Assembly: GCA_963978265.1 (NCBI GenBank)
Contig: CAXBQV010000007.1
Span: forward strand, 1-26,348
Reading direction: 5' to 3'
Source: JAKALQ01 sp963978265
GTDB lineage: Bacteria; Actinomycetota; Actinomycetes; S36-B12; UBA5976
Length of the DNA: 26,348 nt
Each line of letters starts with the position of its first letter. Positions within the stretch are counted from its first letter, which is position 1. The notes beneath the pieces are model-generated. The model searched no databases. It saw only the letters and a program-made list of their open reading frames with translations, and was not told the DNA's origin. Below, one piece after another: positions 1-8,460 of the stretch. A program made the position numbers and the translations under genes.

Positions 1-1
1 T

Positions 2-1765
2 GAAGGCGATTTCGGCAAGCCGATCATCGCCGTCGTGAACTCGTTCACCCAATTCGTGCCCGGCCACGTGCACCTGAAAGACCTTGGACAGCTCGTTGCA
101 CGTGAGATCGAGGCTGCAGGTGGCATCGCGAAGGAGTTCAACACGATCGCCGTTGATGACGGCATCGCCATGGGCCATGGCGGCATGCTGTACTCACTTC
201 CGAGTCGCGACATCATCTCCGACTCCGTCGAGTACATGGTGAATGCACATACGGCCGATGCGATGGTCTGCATCTCCAACTGCGACAAGATCACCCCGGG
301 CATGCTGAACGCCGCAATGCGGCTCAACATCCCCGCAGTCTTCGTTTCCGGCGGCCCGATGGAGGCCGGCAAGGTCCAGCGGGGCGACAAGACCCGTGCG
401 CTCGACCTCGTCGACGCAATCGTCGAAGCTGCCGATGACAAGAACTCCGACGAACACGTGCTTGCGATGGAGCGTTCCGCGTGCCCCACATGCGGTTCCT
501 GTTCGGGCATGTTCACGGCCAATTCGATGAACTGTCTCACCGAAGCACTCGGGTTGTCGTTGCCGGGCAACGGTTCCACACTGGCAACCCATGCCGATCG
601 CAAGCAGTTGTTCCTGAATGCTGGACGACTGATTGTCGAACTTGCTCGTCGTTACTACGAGCAGGACGACGATTCCGTGCTTCCCCGCTCGATCGCAACA
701 TTCAAGTCCTTCGAGAATGCCATTGCACTTGATATTGCGATGGGAGGATCGACGAACACCGTGCTGCATCTGCTTGCGGCAGCGCAGGAAGCCGAAGTGA
801 ACTTCACCATGGCCGACATCGATCGCATGTCGCGCCAGATCCCGCATCTGTCGAAGGTTGCGCCATCGACACCCGATGTGCACATGGAAGACGTGCATCG
901 TGCGGGTGGGGTGATGGCGATCCTCGGCCAGCTCGCGAAGGCCGGGAAACTGCACCTCGATGCCAAGACCGTGCATTCGCCGACGCTCGGGGACGCGCTT
1001 GCGAAGTGGGACATCTCCCAAACCGACGATCCTGCGGTGCATGAGTTCTTCAAGGCAGCACCGGGCGGTGTGCCCACGCAGGTGGCGTTTTCCCAGGATC
1101 GCCGTTATCCGTCGGCTGATCTCGACCGCGAGACGGGCGTCATCCGCAGTGTGGAGCATGCGTTCTCCCCGGACGGCGGGCTTGCCGTGCTCTACGGCAA
1201 CATCGCCGAGAAGGGCTGCATCGTGAAGACCGCTGGTGTGGCCGTTGAGCTGCACACGTTCCGCGGTCCGGCCGTTGTGTTCCAGTCGCAGGATGAAGCG
1301 GTGGAAGCAATCCTGAACAACAAGGTCAAGCCCGGCGATTGCGTCGTGATCCGGTATGAGGGCCCGCGCGGCGGTCCAGGCATGCAGGAAATGCTGTACC
1401 CCACCTCGTACATCAAGGCCAAGGGACTTGGGAAAGCCTGCGCACTGATCACCGATGGTCGCTTCTCCGGCGGTACGTCCGGCATGTCCGTCGGTCACAT
1501 CTCACCGGAGGCGGCATCCGGGGGCGCCATTGCATTGATTGAGAACGGCGACACCATCGTGATCGACATCCCCGCTCGAACGATCAATGTCGAGATCTCA
1601 GACGACGAGCTCGCGCGTCGTCGTGCCGCGATGGAAGCGAAGGGCAAGGACGCGTGGAAACCCGTCGGCCGTGACCGGCAGGTGTCTCCGGCGCTGCGTG
1701 CCTACGCCGCGATGGTGACGAGCGCAGATACCGGCGCCGTTCGCGACGTCACGCTTGTGGAGTAG
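2..1765 (+). CDS. ilvD: Dihydroxy-acid dehydratase IlvD (5' end outside window)
   Basis: This enzyme dehydrates 2,3-dihydroxy-acids to 2-keto acids in valine, isoleucine and leucine synthesis and carries an Fe-S cluster. The frame is open from base 2 and reads EGDFGKPIIAVVNSFTQFVPG, so the GTG at 35 is internal. By comparison with the ~615-residue long-form enzymes, roughly 30 N-terminal residues lie outside the window. Visible hallmarks are the cluster-cysteine segments CISNCDKITPGM and CPTCGSCSGMFTANSMN, the central GGSTNTVLHLLA stretch, and the C-terminal DGRFSGGTSGMSVGHISPEA segment. It ends TLVE followed by TAG, only 3 bp from the stop of the convergent pirin gene. The match is strong along the whole length and no frameshift is seen. 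Confidence 0.97.
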   Translation, partial: EGDFGKPIIAVVNSFTQFVPGHVHLKDLGQLVAREIEAAGGIAKEFNTIAVDDGIAMGHGGMLYSLPSRDIISDSVEYMVNAHTADAMVCISNCDKITPGMLNAAMRLNIPAVFVSGGPMEAGKVQRGDKTRALDLVDAIVEAADDKNSDEHVLAMERSACPTCGSCSGMFTANSMNCLTEALGLSLPGNGSTLATHADRKQLFLNAGRLIVELARRYYEQDDDSVLPRSIATFKSFENAIALDIAMGGSTNTVLHLLAAAQEAEVNFTMADIDRMSRQIPHLSKVAPSTPDVHMEDVHRAGGVMAILGQLAKAGKLHLDAKTVHSPTLGDALAKWDISQTDDPAVHEFFKAAPGGVPTQVAFSQDRRYPSADLDRETGVIRSVEHAFSPDGGLAVLYGNIAEKGCIVKTAGVAVELHTFRGPAVVFQSQDEAVEAILNNKVKPGDCVVIRYEGPRGGPGMQEMLYPTSYIKAKGLGKACALITDGRFSGGTSGMSVGHISPEAASGGAIALIENGDTIVIDIPARTINVEISDDELARRRAAMEAKGKDAWKPVGRDRQVSPALRAYAAMVTSADTGAVRDVTLVE

Positions 1766-1768
1766 GAC

Positions 1769-2743
1769 CTAGTTGCCGCGGGGGCGGTGCGGCTGGATCG
1801 CGTGCATCGGGATCTGCCCGAAGCGTCCGGTCTGAAAATCTTCATAGGCCTGCACGATTTCATCACGCGTGTTCATCACGAACGGGCCGTACTGCACGAC
1901 GGGTTCGCGGAGTGGCAGACCGCCGATGATGAACATCTCGAGATTGGGCGAGCGCGATTCCTGCGCTGCATGCGCGGCGATCCGCAGGACATTGCCTTCG
2001 ACGAGCACCGCGTTCTGACCGGTTTGGATCGGGTGACTAGCAGAGCCGATCGAGCCCTTGCCCGATAGCACGTATGCAAGTGCGTTGAAGTCCTCACGCC
2101 AGGGAATGTCGATCTGCGCACCGGGTAGAAGCGTCAGATGCGTGATGACAATTGGCGTGTGCGAGATTCCCGGACCCCGATGACCGTCGAGTTCGCCAGC
2201 AAGGATGCGCAGCAATGCACCGCCATCCGCACTCGTGACAATCGCTGAATCCTCGCCCTGCAAGTCTTGGTACTGCGGCTCCACCCACTTCTTCGATTTC
2301 GGCAGGTTGATCCACAGCTGCACGCCATGGAACAGACCTCCGGACTCGACGAGGTGCTCCGGTGGAGTCTCGATGTGCAGCACACCACCGCCCGCAGTCA
2401 TGTACTGCGTGCCGCCTTCGATGATCAGTCCGCCACCACCATGTGAGTCCTGGTGTTGGAATTGCCCGTCGATGAGGTACGTGAACGTCTCGAAGCCACG
2501 ATGCGGATGCCACGGCGTGCCCTTCGGCTCACCTGCCGCGTACTCGACTTCCCCCATCTGATCCATGTGGATGAACGGGTCGGCATCGCGAGCGGAAAGG
2601 CCGGCGAATGCCCGACGGACGGGAAATCCCTCACCCTCGTATGCCTGTGGGGCATTGATGATCTTGGCGACGTTGCGCAACACCGGTTGCTCGGGCGCAT
2701 GAAGCCGGGGAAGTGTCAGCGGGTCGGCTGTTGTGGCGGGCAT
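1769..2743 (-). CDS. Pirin family bicupin protein
   Basis: This 324-residue pirin has two cupin domains. The metal-binding set of the N-terminal cupin is complete: His79 and His81 in HPHRGFETFTYLI, then His123 and Glu125 in GVLHIETP, with spacing like that of human pirin. Bacterial pirins include quercetin dioxygenases and redox-linked regulators, so the substrate is unknown here. The frame stays open upstream, but ATG 2743 is chosen because a GAGGAG ribosome site lies just ahead of it and the extension does not look like a pirin. An imperfect dyad at 2760-2779 lies 16 bp upstream and probably controls it. The stop is 3 bp from that of ilvD, with which it converges. Confidence 0.93.
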   Translation of the reverse strand: MPATTADPLTLPRLHAPEQPVLRNVAKIINAPQAYEGEGFPVRRAFAGLSARDADPFIHMDQMGEVEYAAGEPKGTPWHPHRGFETFTYLIDGQFQHQDSHGGGGLIIEGGTQYMTAGGGVLHIETPPEHLVESGGLFHGVQLWINLPKSKKWVEPQYQDLQGEDSAIVTSADGGALLRILAGELDGHRGPGISHTPIVITHLTLLPGAQIDIPWREDFNALAYVLSGKGSIGSASHPIQTGQNAVLVEGNVLRIAAHAAQESRSPNLEMFIIGGLPLREPVVQYGPFVMNTRDEIVQAYEDFQTGRFGQIPMHAIQPHRPRGN

Positions 2744-2759
2744 TCGATCTCCTCGAGCA

Positions 2760-2779
2760 ATAGTCAAACATTGAACTAT
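2760..2779. promoter_or_regulatory. Imperfect 20-bp dyad, candidate operator of the pirin gene
   Basis: On the minus strand the arms are ATAGTTCAA and TTTGACTAT around a 2-nt centre; 7 of 10 symmetric pairs match, including all five outer pairs. It sits 16 bp upstream of the pirin start, in the divergent gap shared with the aminotransferase gene, where a repressor would block transcription. The size and TTCAA-type half sites resemble operators of MarR-family regulators, which is inference only. No regulator gene adjoins it. Confidence 0.5.
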
Positions 2780-2878
2780 CGGGAGCGCAACTCTATTCCC
2801 GCCGCACGAATCGGCTGGTCCGCTGCGACGTGACCACGATCCGCGGTTCAACTTCCCTCCGCCGTGTGGAATACGCCC

Positions 2879-4249
2879 ATGACCACCGTGAACCGTGCCC
2901 GACTCCAGCAGGTGCTTGCCGCAGAACGTGCCCTCTACGTGCAACGCAACCCCAGGAGTGCCGCGGAGTTCCAGAAGGCACACCATCTGTTCGGCCGCGT
3001 CCCCATGACCTGGATGAACAAGTGGTCCGGCGGATTCCCGCTCTACCTCGACGGCGCACACGGCAACCGCATCACCGATATCGACGGTCACACGTACGTC
3101 GATTTCGCGCTTGGTGACACCGGCGCCATGGCCGGGCACTCGCCGAAGGAAACCGCAGCCGCCATTCGGGACCGCGTCGAAGTGCAGGGGGGAATCACGA
3201 CCATGCTGCCCACTGCGGATGCCGAGTGGGTGGGCGCTGAACTCTCACGACGATTTGGACTTCCACTGTGGTCCTTCACGCTCAGCGCCACGGATGCCAA
3301 TCGCTGGGCGATCCGGCTCGCCCGGCTCGCGACCGGTCGATCGAAGATCCTGGTGTTCGCCTACGCGTACCACGGCTCCGTCGATGAAACGTTCGCCGTT
3401 CCCGATGCGACGGGGAAAGCAGTGTCGCGCCCAGGCAATGTCGCACCACCGGTGCCACTCGACGTCACCACTCGCGTTGTCGAATTCAACGATCTCGAAG
3501 CACTGCAGCGCGAACTCTCCCATGGTGATGTCGCTGCCGTTCTGGCCGAACCCGCCATGACGAATATCGGAATCGTGTTACCCGACAACGGATTCTGGGA
3601 GGCCGCATCAAGACTCTGTCGTGAGCATGGCTCGCTCCTCATGATCGACGAGACGCATACGATCTCGACGGGTCCGGGCGGCGCGACGAAGGCGTGGGGA
3701 CTGCAGCCGGACATTTTCGTCATCGGGAAATCGATCGGCGGCGGCATTCCGTCAGGTGCGTACGGCATCACGCTCGATCTTGCGCAGCGCATCACGAAGC
3801 ACACCGAAGCAGGAGCGGCGTACATCGTGGACGTTGGCGGTGTTGGGGGAACGCTCGCAGGCAACGCACTCTCCATTGGCGCGATGCGCGCCACGCTTGA
3901 ACATGTGCTGACCGACGACACCTGGCCGCAGATGATCGAACTTGCCACGCAATTCCGCGAAGGAGTAGAGGCGACGATCGCCCAGTACGAATTGCCATGG
4001 TCGTGCACGCAACTCGGTGCACGTGCCGAATACCGGTTCGCATCGCCTGCGCCCCGAAACGGAAGCACTGCTGCAGCCGCCGGCGATGCAGAGCTCGAGG
4101 AGTACTTCCATCTCTACACAGCGAACCGCGATGTACTCATCACGCCCTTCCACAACATGGCGTTGATGTGTCGGAACACCACGTCGGATGACGTCGCGCG
4201 ACATACGGAACTGTTCCGTGCAGCAGTCTCGACACTTATGGGTCATTAG
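2879..4249 (+). CDS. Class III PLP aminotransferase, glutamate-1-semialdehyde aminomutase-like
   Basis: This is a 456-residue fold-type I PLP enzyme of aminotransferase class III. The Schiff-base lysine is Lys284 in FVIGKSIGGGIPSGAYG, and the conserved acidic cofactor residue is in LLMIDETHT. The opening region, with LYLDGAHGNRITDIDGHTYVDF and GHSPKE, resembles glutamate-1-semialdehyde aminomutases. The protein is longer than the ~430-residue HemL enzymes and no tetrapyrrole genes are nearby, so it is better treated as a HemL-like aminotransferase of unknown substrate than as HemL. ATG 2879 is chosen; GTG 2864 in the same frame is possible, and neither has a good ribosome site. It is divergent from pirin across a 135-bp gap. 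Confidence 0.88.
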   Translation: MTTVNRARLQQVLAAERALYVQRNPRSAAEFQKAHHLFGRVPMTWMNKWSGGFPLYLDGAHGNRITDIDGHTYVDFALGDTGAMAGHSPKETAAAIRDRVEVQGGITTMLPTADAEWVGAELSRRFGLPLWSFTLSATDANRWAIRLARLATGRSKILVFAYAYHGSVDETFAVPDATGKAVSRPGNVAPPVPLDVTTRVVEFNDLEALQRELSHGDVAAVLAEPAMTNIGIVLPDNGFWEAASRLCREHGSLLMIDETHTISTGPGGATKAWGLQPDIFVIGKSIGGGIPSGAYGITLDLAQRITKHTEAGAAYIVDVGGVGGTLAGNALSIGAMRATLEHVLTDDTWPQMIELATQFREGVEATIAQYELPWSCTQLGARAEYRFASPAPRNGSTAAAAGDAELEEYFHLYTANRDVLITPFHNMALMCRNTTSDDVARHTELFRAAVSTLMGH

Positions 4250-4258
4250 TCCTGCGAC

Positions 4259-4272
4259 GGGACTTTCGACCT
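4259..4272 (+). promoter_or_regulatory. DevR/DosR-box-like sequence upstream of cydA
   Basis: The sequence GGGACTTTCGACCT agrees at 11 of 14 positions with the mycobacterial dormancy-regulator half-palindrome GGGACTTTAGTCCC (consensus from memory). A weaker candidate ends in TTTCGGTC at 4310-4317. It lies ~115 bp upstream of the cydA start, and the operon is followed by a DevS-like kinase and a DevR-like regulator, which makes the match worth recording. Other mirror-symmetric elements between here and cydA are GACAA-T-TTGTC at 4324-4334 and TTGTG-CA-CACAA at 4354-4365. None was tested statistically. Confidence 0.4.
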
Positions 4273-4284
4273 AGCCACTGATCG

Positions 4285-4314
4285 CGAAAACGCTGCAATA
4301 GCAACACGTTTTCG
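4285..4314. repeat. Inverted repeat between the aminotransferase gene and cydA
   Basis: Perfect 8-bp arms CGAAAACG and CGTTTTCG flank a 14-nt loop that contains a small inner TGC/GCA stem. It lies 35 bp after the aminotransferase stop and 70 bp before cydA. It could be a hairpin ending the upstream transcript, but no T-tract follows. It could equally be a protein-binding site in the cyd promoter region. Confidence 0.35.
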
Positions 4315-4384
4315 GTCACATTCGACAATTTGTCACTTGCCCGAGTGCAACGATTGTGCACACAAACGTCACGCAGGAGGGCAC

Positions 4385-5797
4385 GTGAGTGCGCTAGACC
4401 TTGCACGGTGGCAATTCGGAATCACCACCGTCTATCACTTCCTATTCGTCCCGATCACACTCGGAACATCGTTCCTCGTTGCAATCATGCAAACCGCATG
4501 GGTGCGCACCGGTGACGATGCCTGGCTCCGACTCACGAAGTTCTTCGGGAAGATCTTCCTCATCAACTTCGCGATGGGCGTGGTCACGGGCATTGTGCAG
4601 GAGTTCCAGTTCGGTATGAACTGGTCCGAGTACTCACGTTTCGTCGGTGACATCTTCGGCGCACCGCTGGCGGTCGAGGGACTGCTTGCCTTCTTCCTCG
4701 AATCGACGTTCCTCGGCCTCTGGATCTTCGGCTGGGACCGCCTCCCCAAGAAGTTGCATCTCGCAACCATCTGGCTGGCCGCGGTCGGTACCACGTTCTC
4801 CGCGTACTTCATCCTCGCCGCAAATGCATTCATGCAACATCCGGTGGGCTTCACGATCAATCCCGAAACACATCGTGCCGAGATGACCGACTTCTTCCAG
4901 GTTCTCACCCAGAACACCGCGGTCATTGCATACCTCCACACGATGGCGTCGGCATTCCTGGTCTCAGGCACGCTCGTTGCAGCGGTGTCCGCGTTCCTCA
5001 TGATGAAGGGCAAAGATGCCGTCGTCATGCGCAAGACGTTGAGCATGGGTGCAGTGGTGGTCCTCATTGCAGGTGTTGCGGTGAGCATCACCGGCGACAT
5101 GGATTCGAAGATCATGGTGAAGCAGCAGCCGATGAAGATGGCTGCAGCAGAAGCCCTGTACAACACCGAATCCGGGGCCGGATTCTCGGTGTTCAGCATC
5201 GGAACCCTCGACGGAGAGCAGGAGACGTTCGCAATCAAAGTGCCGAAGCTGCTTTCCTACCTTGCGACCGGCGACGTCAATGGCGAGGTCAAGGGCATCA
5301 ATGATCTCGAAGCGGAGTACACGAAGACCTATGCGTCGACCGGGCTGAGCGGCACCCAGTTCATGCCGAACATCCCGATCGCGTATTGGTCATTCCGATT
5401 CATGATCGGCCTCGGCATGATCGCCGTCCTGTGGGCACTGTGGATGCTGTGGTCGATGCGCGGTGGCCGTGAGCCGAAGGGCAAGCTCGCATACCGGACC
5501 GCGACCTGGATGACACTGCTGCCATTGTTCGGCATTTCCTTCGGCTGGATGTTCACCGAGTTCGGTCGCCAACCGTGGATCGTGTTCGGACAGATGACGA
5601 CGGCAAGTGCCGTGTCTCCCACTGTTACCAGTCTCGATGTCATCATCTCGATGGTGCTGTTCACCGTGCTCTACGGAGTACTCGCAGTGATCGAAGTCGG
5701 ACTGTTGCTCAAGACCATCAATCAGGGTCTGCCCGAAGTGTCGTCAGACGACGTGAAGGTCGTCGGTGACAACCAACCGCTCACGTTCGCATACTGA
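4385..5797 (+). CDS. cydA: Cytochrome bd ubiquinol/menaquinol oxidase subunit I
   Basis: This is the haem-bearing catalytic subunit of the bd-type terminal oxidase, an integral membrane protein that oxidises quinol and reduces O2 with high affinity. GTG 4385 is chosen because AGGAGGG precedes it and the protein then begins SALDLARWQFGITTVYHFLFVP, the usual N-terminus with its haem-ligand His. His in AYLHTMASAF and Met in RFMIGLGM match the haem b558 ligand positions, and the GRQPW signature is present in FTEFGRQPWIVFGQM. At 470 residues it belongs to the short Q-loop type common in Gram-positive bacteria. An upstream in-frame ATG at 4337 would add 16 atypical residues. It is first in cydABDC; cydB follows after 11 bp. 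Confidence 0.97.
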   Translation: MSALDLARWQFGITTVYHFLFVPITLGTSFLVAIMQTAWVRTGDDAWLRLTKFFGKIFLINFAMGVVTGIVQEFQFGMNWSEYSRFVGDIFGAPLAVEGLLAFFLESTFLGLWIFGWDRLPKKLHLATIWLAAVGTTFSAYFILAANAFMQHPVGFTINPETHRAEMTDFFQVLTQNTAVIAYLHTMASAFLVSGTLVAAVSAFLMMKGKDAVVMRKTLSMGAVVVLIAGVAVSITGDMDSKIMVKQQPMKMAAAEALYNTESGAGFSVFSIGTLDGEQETFAIKVPKLLSYLATGDVNGEVKGINDLEAEYTKTYASTGLSGTQFMPNIPIAYWSFRFMIGLGMIAVLWALWMLWSMRGGREPKGKLAYRTATWMTLLPLFGISFGWMFTEFGRQPWIVFGQMTTASAVSPTVTSLDVIISMVLFTVLYGVLAVIEVGLLLKTINQGLPEVSSDDVKVVGDNQPLTFAY

Positions 5798-5808
5798 GGG
5801 AGATAAAC

Positions 5809-6858
5809 ATGTCATACGAACTTCTTCAGCAAGTCTGGTTCGGCCTCATCGCCGTTCTGTGGATCGGCTACTTCGTGCTCGAAGGCTTCGACTTCGGGGT
5901 GGGAATTCTGTTGCCGGTGCTTGGAAAGAACGAAGCCGAACGTCGTGCACTCGTCACCACGCTCGGTCCGCTGTGGGACGGCAACGAGGTCTGGTTGCTC
6001 GTTGCCGGTGGTGCAACCTTCGCCGCGTTTCCAGAGTGGTACGCAACACTGTTCAGCGGTTTCTACCTCCCGCTCTTCCTCATCCTGGTGGCGCTCATCA
6101 TCCGAGGTGTCGCATTTGAGTACCGCAGCAAGTACGGCGATCCGCAGTGGCGCGCGCGATGGGACGTTGCAATCGTTGTCGGTTCGTTCGTTCCCGCCCT
6201 GCTCTGGGGTGTGGCGTTCGGCAACATCGTCCGCGGCACCGAACTCGAGCAGCAGGCGAACACGGGCTTCCTCTATACCGGGGGCTTTTTCGCCCTCCTG
6301 AACCCATTCGGACTGCTCGGAGGTTTGGTCACGCTGTCCCTGTTCATGACGCACGGTGCGATCTTCGTCAGCCTCAAGACTGATGGCGATTTGCGTTACC
6401 GTGCACGTGAGCTCGCCGTGAAGATCGGCTTGGTCGCAACCGTTCTCGCAGTGATCTTCCTCCTCTGGGCGCAGGTTGCGTACAGCAACAACTCCTGGAC
6501 CTGGGCACCGGTGCTCCTCGCAGCGGTGTGTTGGTTGGCGGCGGTCTATGCGGTCAAAGCAGGTCGTGAAGGTTGGGCATTCCTTGCCAGTGCATTGACG
6601 CTCGGCCTCGCAGTTGTCGCACTTTTCGGCATGCTGTTCCCGAATGTGATGCCGAACATCGACCGTGCACTTCCGGGTCTGACGATCTATAACGCATCCT
6701 CCACAGAAACAACCTTGAAGATCATGACGGTTGTTGCCGCGATCATGACCCCGATCGTTCTGCTCTACCAAGGTTGGACGTATTGGGTATTCCGTAAGCG
6801 GCTGTCACCGTCGCAGATCCCGAATCCGGAGAAGGGCATGCTTGATCCGGTTCACTAA
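5809..6858 (+). CDS. cydB: Cytochrome bd oxidase subunit II
   Basis: This is the 349-residue partner of CydA in the membrane, with about eight predicted hydrophobic helices. The N-terminal GYFVLEGFDFGVG and the following LWDGNEVWLLVAGGATFAAFP are family hallmarks. ATG 5809 has a clear ribosome site (GGGAGA). The gene lies 11 bp after cydA and 15 bp before cydD, so a single transcript is likely. The length is normal for the family, and nothing in it is broken or fused. Confidence 0.97.
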   Translation: MSYELLQQVWFGLIAVLWIGYFVLEGFDFGVGILLPVLGKNEAERRALVTTLGPLWDGNEVWLLVAGGATFAAFPEWYATLFSGFYLPLFLILVALIIRGVAFEYRSKYGDPQWRARWDVAIVVGSFVPALLWGVAFGNIVRGTELEQQANTGFLYTGGFFALLNPFGLLGGLVTLSLFMTHGAIFVSLKTDGDLRYRARELAVKIGLVATVLAVIFLLWAQVAYSNNSWTWAPVLLAAVCWLAAVYAVKAGREGWAFLASALTLGLAVVALFGMLFPNVMPNIDRALPGLTIYNASSTETTLKIMTVVAAIMTPIVLLYQGWTYWVFRKRLSPSQIPNPEKGMLDPVH

Positions 6859-6873
6859 GCAATAATCGAGGCC

Positions 6874-8460
6874 ATGCGACCACTTGATCCTGCATTGATC
6901 CGCTCATCGAGCGCGATCACAGGAGCAGTGGCAACGACGGTCATCACAGGACTCTTTGCGGCGGCCGCGTCAGTGCTTCAAGCTGGCGCGGCCGCCGCCG
7001 TAGTGACGAGAGTGTTCCTCGATCGCGCACAGTTGGCGGATGTCCGGCATGAACTGGTGCTGCTCGCTGTGGCGTGGACGGTCCGTTCATTAGCGGTCAG
7101 TGCCCAGGATGCATGGTCGCGGTCATACGGGTTGCGCGCCGTCGCAGATCTCCGAGCTCGCGCCGCCCGCGGATTCGCTGTGACTTCGCGCGACAACGCC
7201 GGAACCATGGCGCTGCTCACGCGGGGCATTGACGCGATCGAGGTGTACGTCACGAAGTACCTGCCACAACTCATCCTTGCTGTGCTGGTACCGGTTGGAC
7301 TCCTCGGCTACATCCTGACGCAGGATTTCTGGACCGTCCTCATCATCGTCGTCACCATCCCTTTGATTCCGGCCTTTATGGCGCTCATCGGTTGGTTCAC
7401 CGAGGACGCCGTGACCCGTCAATGGCAAACAGTGGCGAGGATCACCGATGTCATCACGGACCTCTTCGAAGGGCTGCCCGATCTGGTCGTCTTCAATCGT
7501 GCGCGTGCTCAGGTGGACACGATTCGCCGACTCGGGCACAACGCTGCAGATGCCACGATGAAGGTGCTGCGGATCTCTTTCCTGTCGGCGTTGGTCCTTG
7601 AGCTGCTGGCCACAATCTCGGTCGCCATCGTGGCCGTCGGCATCGGCTTGCGGTTGAGCCGCGGTGAGCTCGATCTCCAGACGGGGCTGACCGTGCTCAT
7701 CCTCGCCCCGGATGTCTATCTACCGATCCGGATGGTGGGCACACAATTCCATGCCGCGGTGGAAGGCATGGAGGCGTGGACACAAACGCAACCGTTGTTG
7801 CAGACGCGTGCGGAATCCAGAACACCGTGGCACGTGCCCGTGCAGGAACTCGCGGTGTCGGAGGTAACGGTCGGTTACGACCGCCCGCTGGCAGCAGCCA
7901 TCAATTTCACGGCACGATCCGGCTCATTGACGGCGATCATCGGTCCGTCGGGCGCCGGGAAGACCACGCTCCTTCGAACACTTGCAGGGCTGCAGGCGCC
8001 GATGAGCGGCATGGTGAATGCGAACACAACCTCGGTGCATGCGCTGGTTGAGTCGGAATGGTTCCGCCGGATCGGATATCTCTCACAAGATCCCTGGCTC
8101 GGACACGGCTCTGTTCGGGCGGCACTCACGCGGGGAACAAGCGCATCCGATGACGAATGCCAACGCGCGCTGACAGCGGTGGGGCTGGAGAGCGTCTATC
8201 TGAATGCCGGCATCGATGATCTCGGTACCGGTATCTCGGTCGGCCAACGCCGGCGCATTGCACTCGCCCGACTGTTGCTGCGCAAGCCTGAGGTGTACTT
8301 GCTGGACGAACCGACTGCCGCAGTCGACGCAGAGAGCGAAGCGCTGATTCTCGACATTCTGCAACGCTCTCGAGCCGCGGGGTCGATTGTCATCGCGGTT
8401 GCCCATCGTCCAGCGCTCGTTGCAGCCGCAGATCAGGTTGTGCGGGTGATGCCGTTATGA
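6874..8460 (+). CDS. cydD: CydD, ABC half-transporter for cytochrome bd assembly
   Basis: This 528-residue protein has an N-terminal membrane domain (about residues 15-290) and a C-terminal ATPase domain. CydDC is a heterodimeric exporter of cysteine/glutathione, with haem also implicated, needed for bd oxidase assembly. Walker A is GPSGAGKTTLL near residue 356, Walker B is VYLLDEPTAAVD near 474, and the H-loop is VAHRP. The ABC signature reads ISVGQRRRIALAR rather than LSGGQ, a departure also discussed as a finding. The stop overlaps the cydC start by 4 nt (ATGA), which implies translational coupling. Assignment as CydD rests on its place after cydAB and its pairing with cydC. Confidence 0.93.
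   Translation: MRPLDPALIRSSSAITGAVATTVITGLFAAAASVLQAGAAAAVVTRVFLDRAQLADVRHELVLLAVAWTVRSLAVSAQDAWSRSYGLRAVADLRARAARGFAVTSRDNAGTMALLTRGIDAIEVYVTKYLPQLILAVLVPVGLLGYILTQDFWTVLIIVVTIPLIPAFMALIGWFTEDAVTRQWQTVARITDVITDLFEGLPDLVVFNRARAQVDTIRRLGHNAADATMKVLRISFLSALVLELLATISVAIVAVGIGLRLSRGELDLQTGLTVLILAPDVYLPIRMVGTQFHAAVEGMEAWTQTQPLLQTRAESRTPWHVPVQELAVSEVTVGYDRPLAAAINFTARSGSLTAIIGPSGAGKTTLLRTLAGLQAPMSGMVNANTTSVHALVESEWFRRIGYLSQDPWLGHGSVRAALTRGTSASDDECQRALTAVGLESVYLNAGIDDLGTGISVGQRRRIALARLLLRKPEVYLLDEPTAAVDAESEALILDILQRSRAAGSIVIAVAHRPALVAAADQVVRVMPL

Noticed and set aside
194..1498. Long minus-strand ORF (434 codons) inside ilvD
   Set aside because: It is antisense to a clear, conserved gene, and its His/Arg/Gly-rich composition with no family motif is typical of a shadow frame in GC-rich DNA.
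2744..3139. N-terminal extension of the pirin frame
   Set aside because: It would overlap the divergent aminotransferase gene and promoter gap, has no pirin-like sequence, and the internal ATG 2743 has a good ribosome site.
4285..4314. Inverted repeat as a Rho-independent terminator
   Set aside because: The stem is only 8 bp with a 14-nt loop, and no T-run follows on either strand; kept only as an inverted repeat.
4354..4365. TTGTGCACACAA as a Rex (NADH-sensing) operator for cydA
   Set aside because: Rex sites have TTGTG and CACAA half sites 8 bp apart; here the spacer is 2 bp, so the match is to the half sites only.
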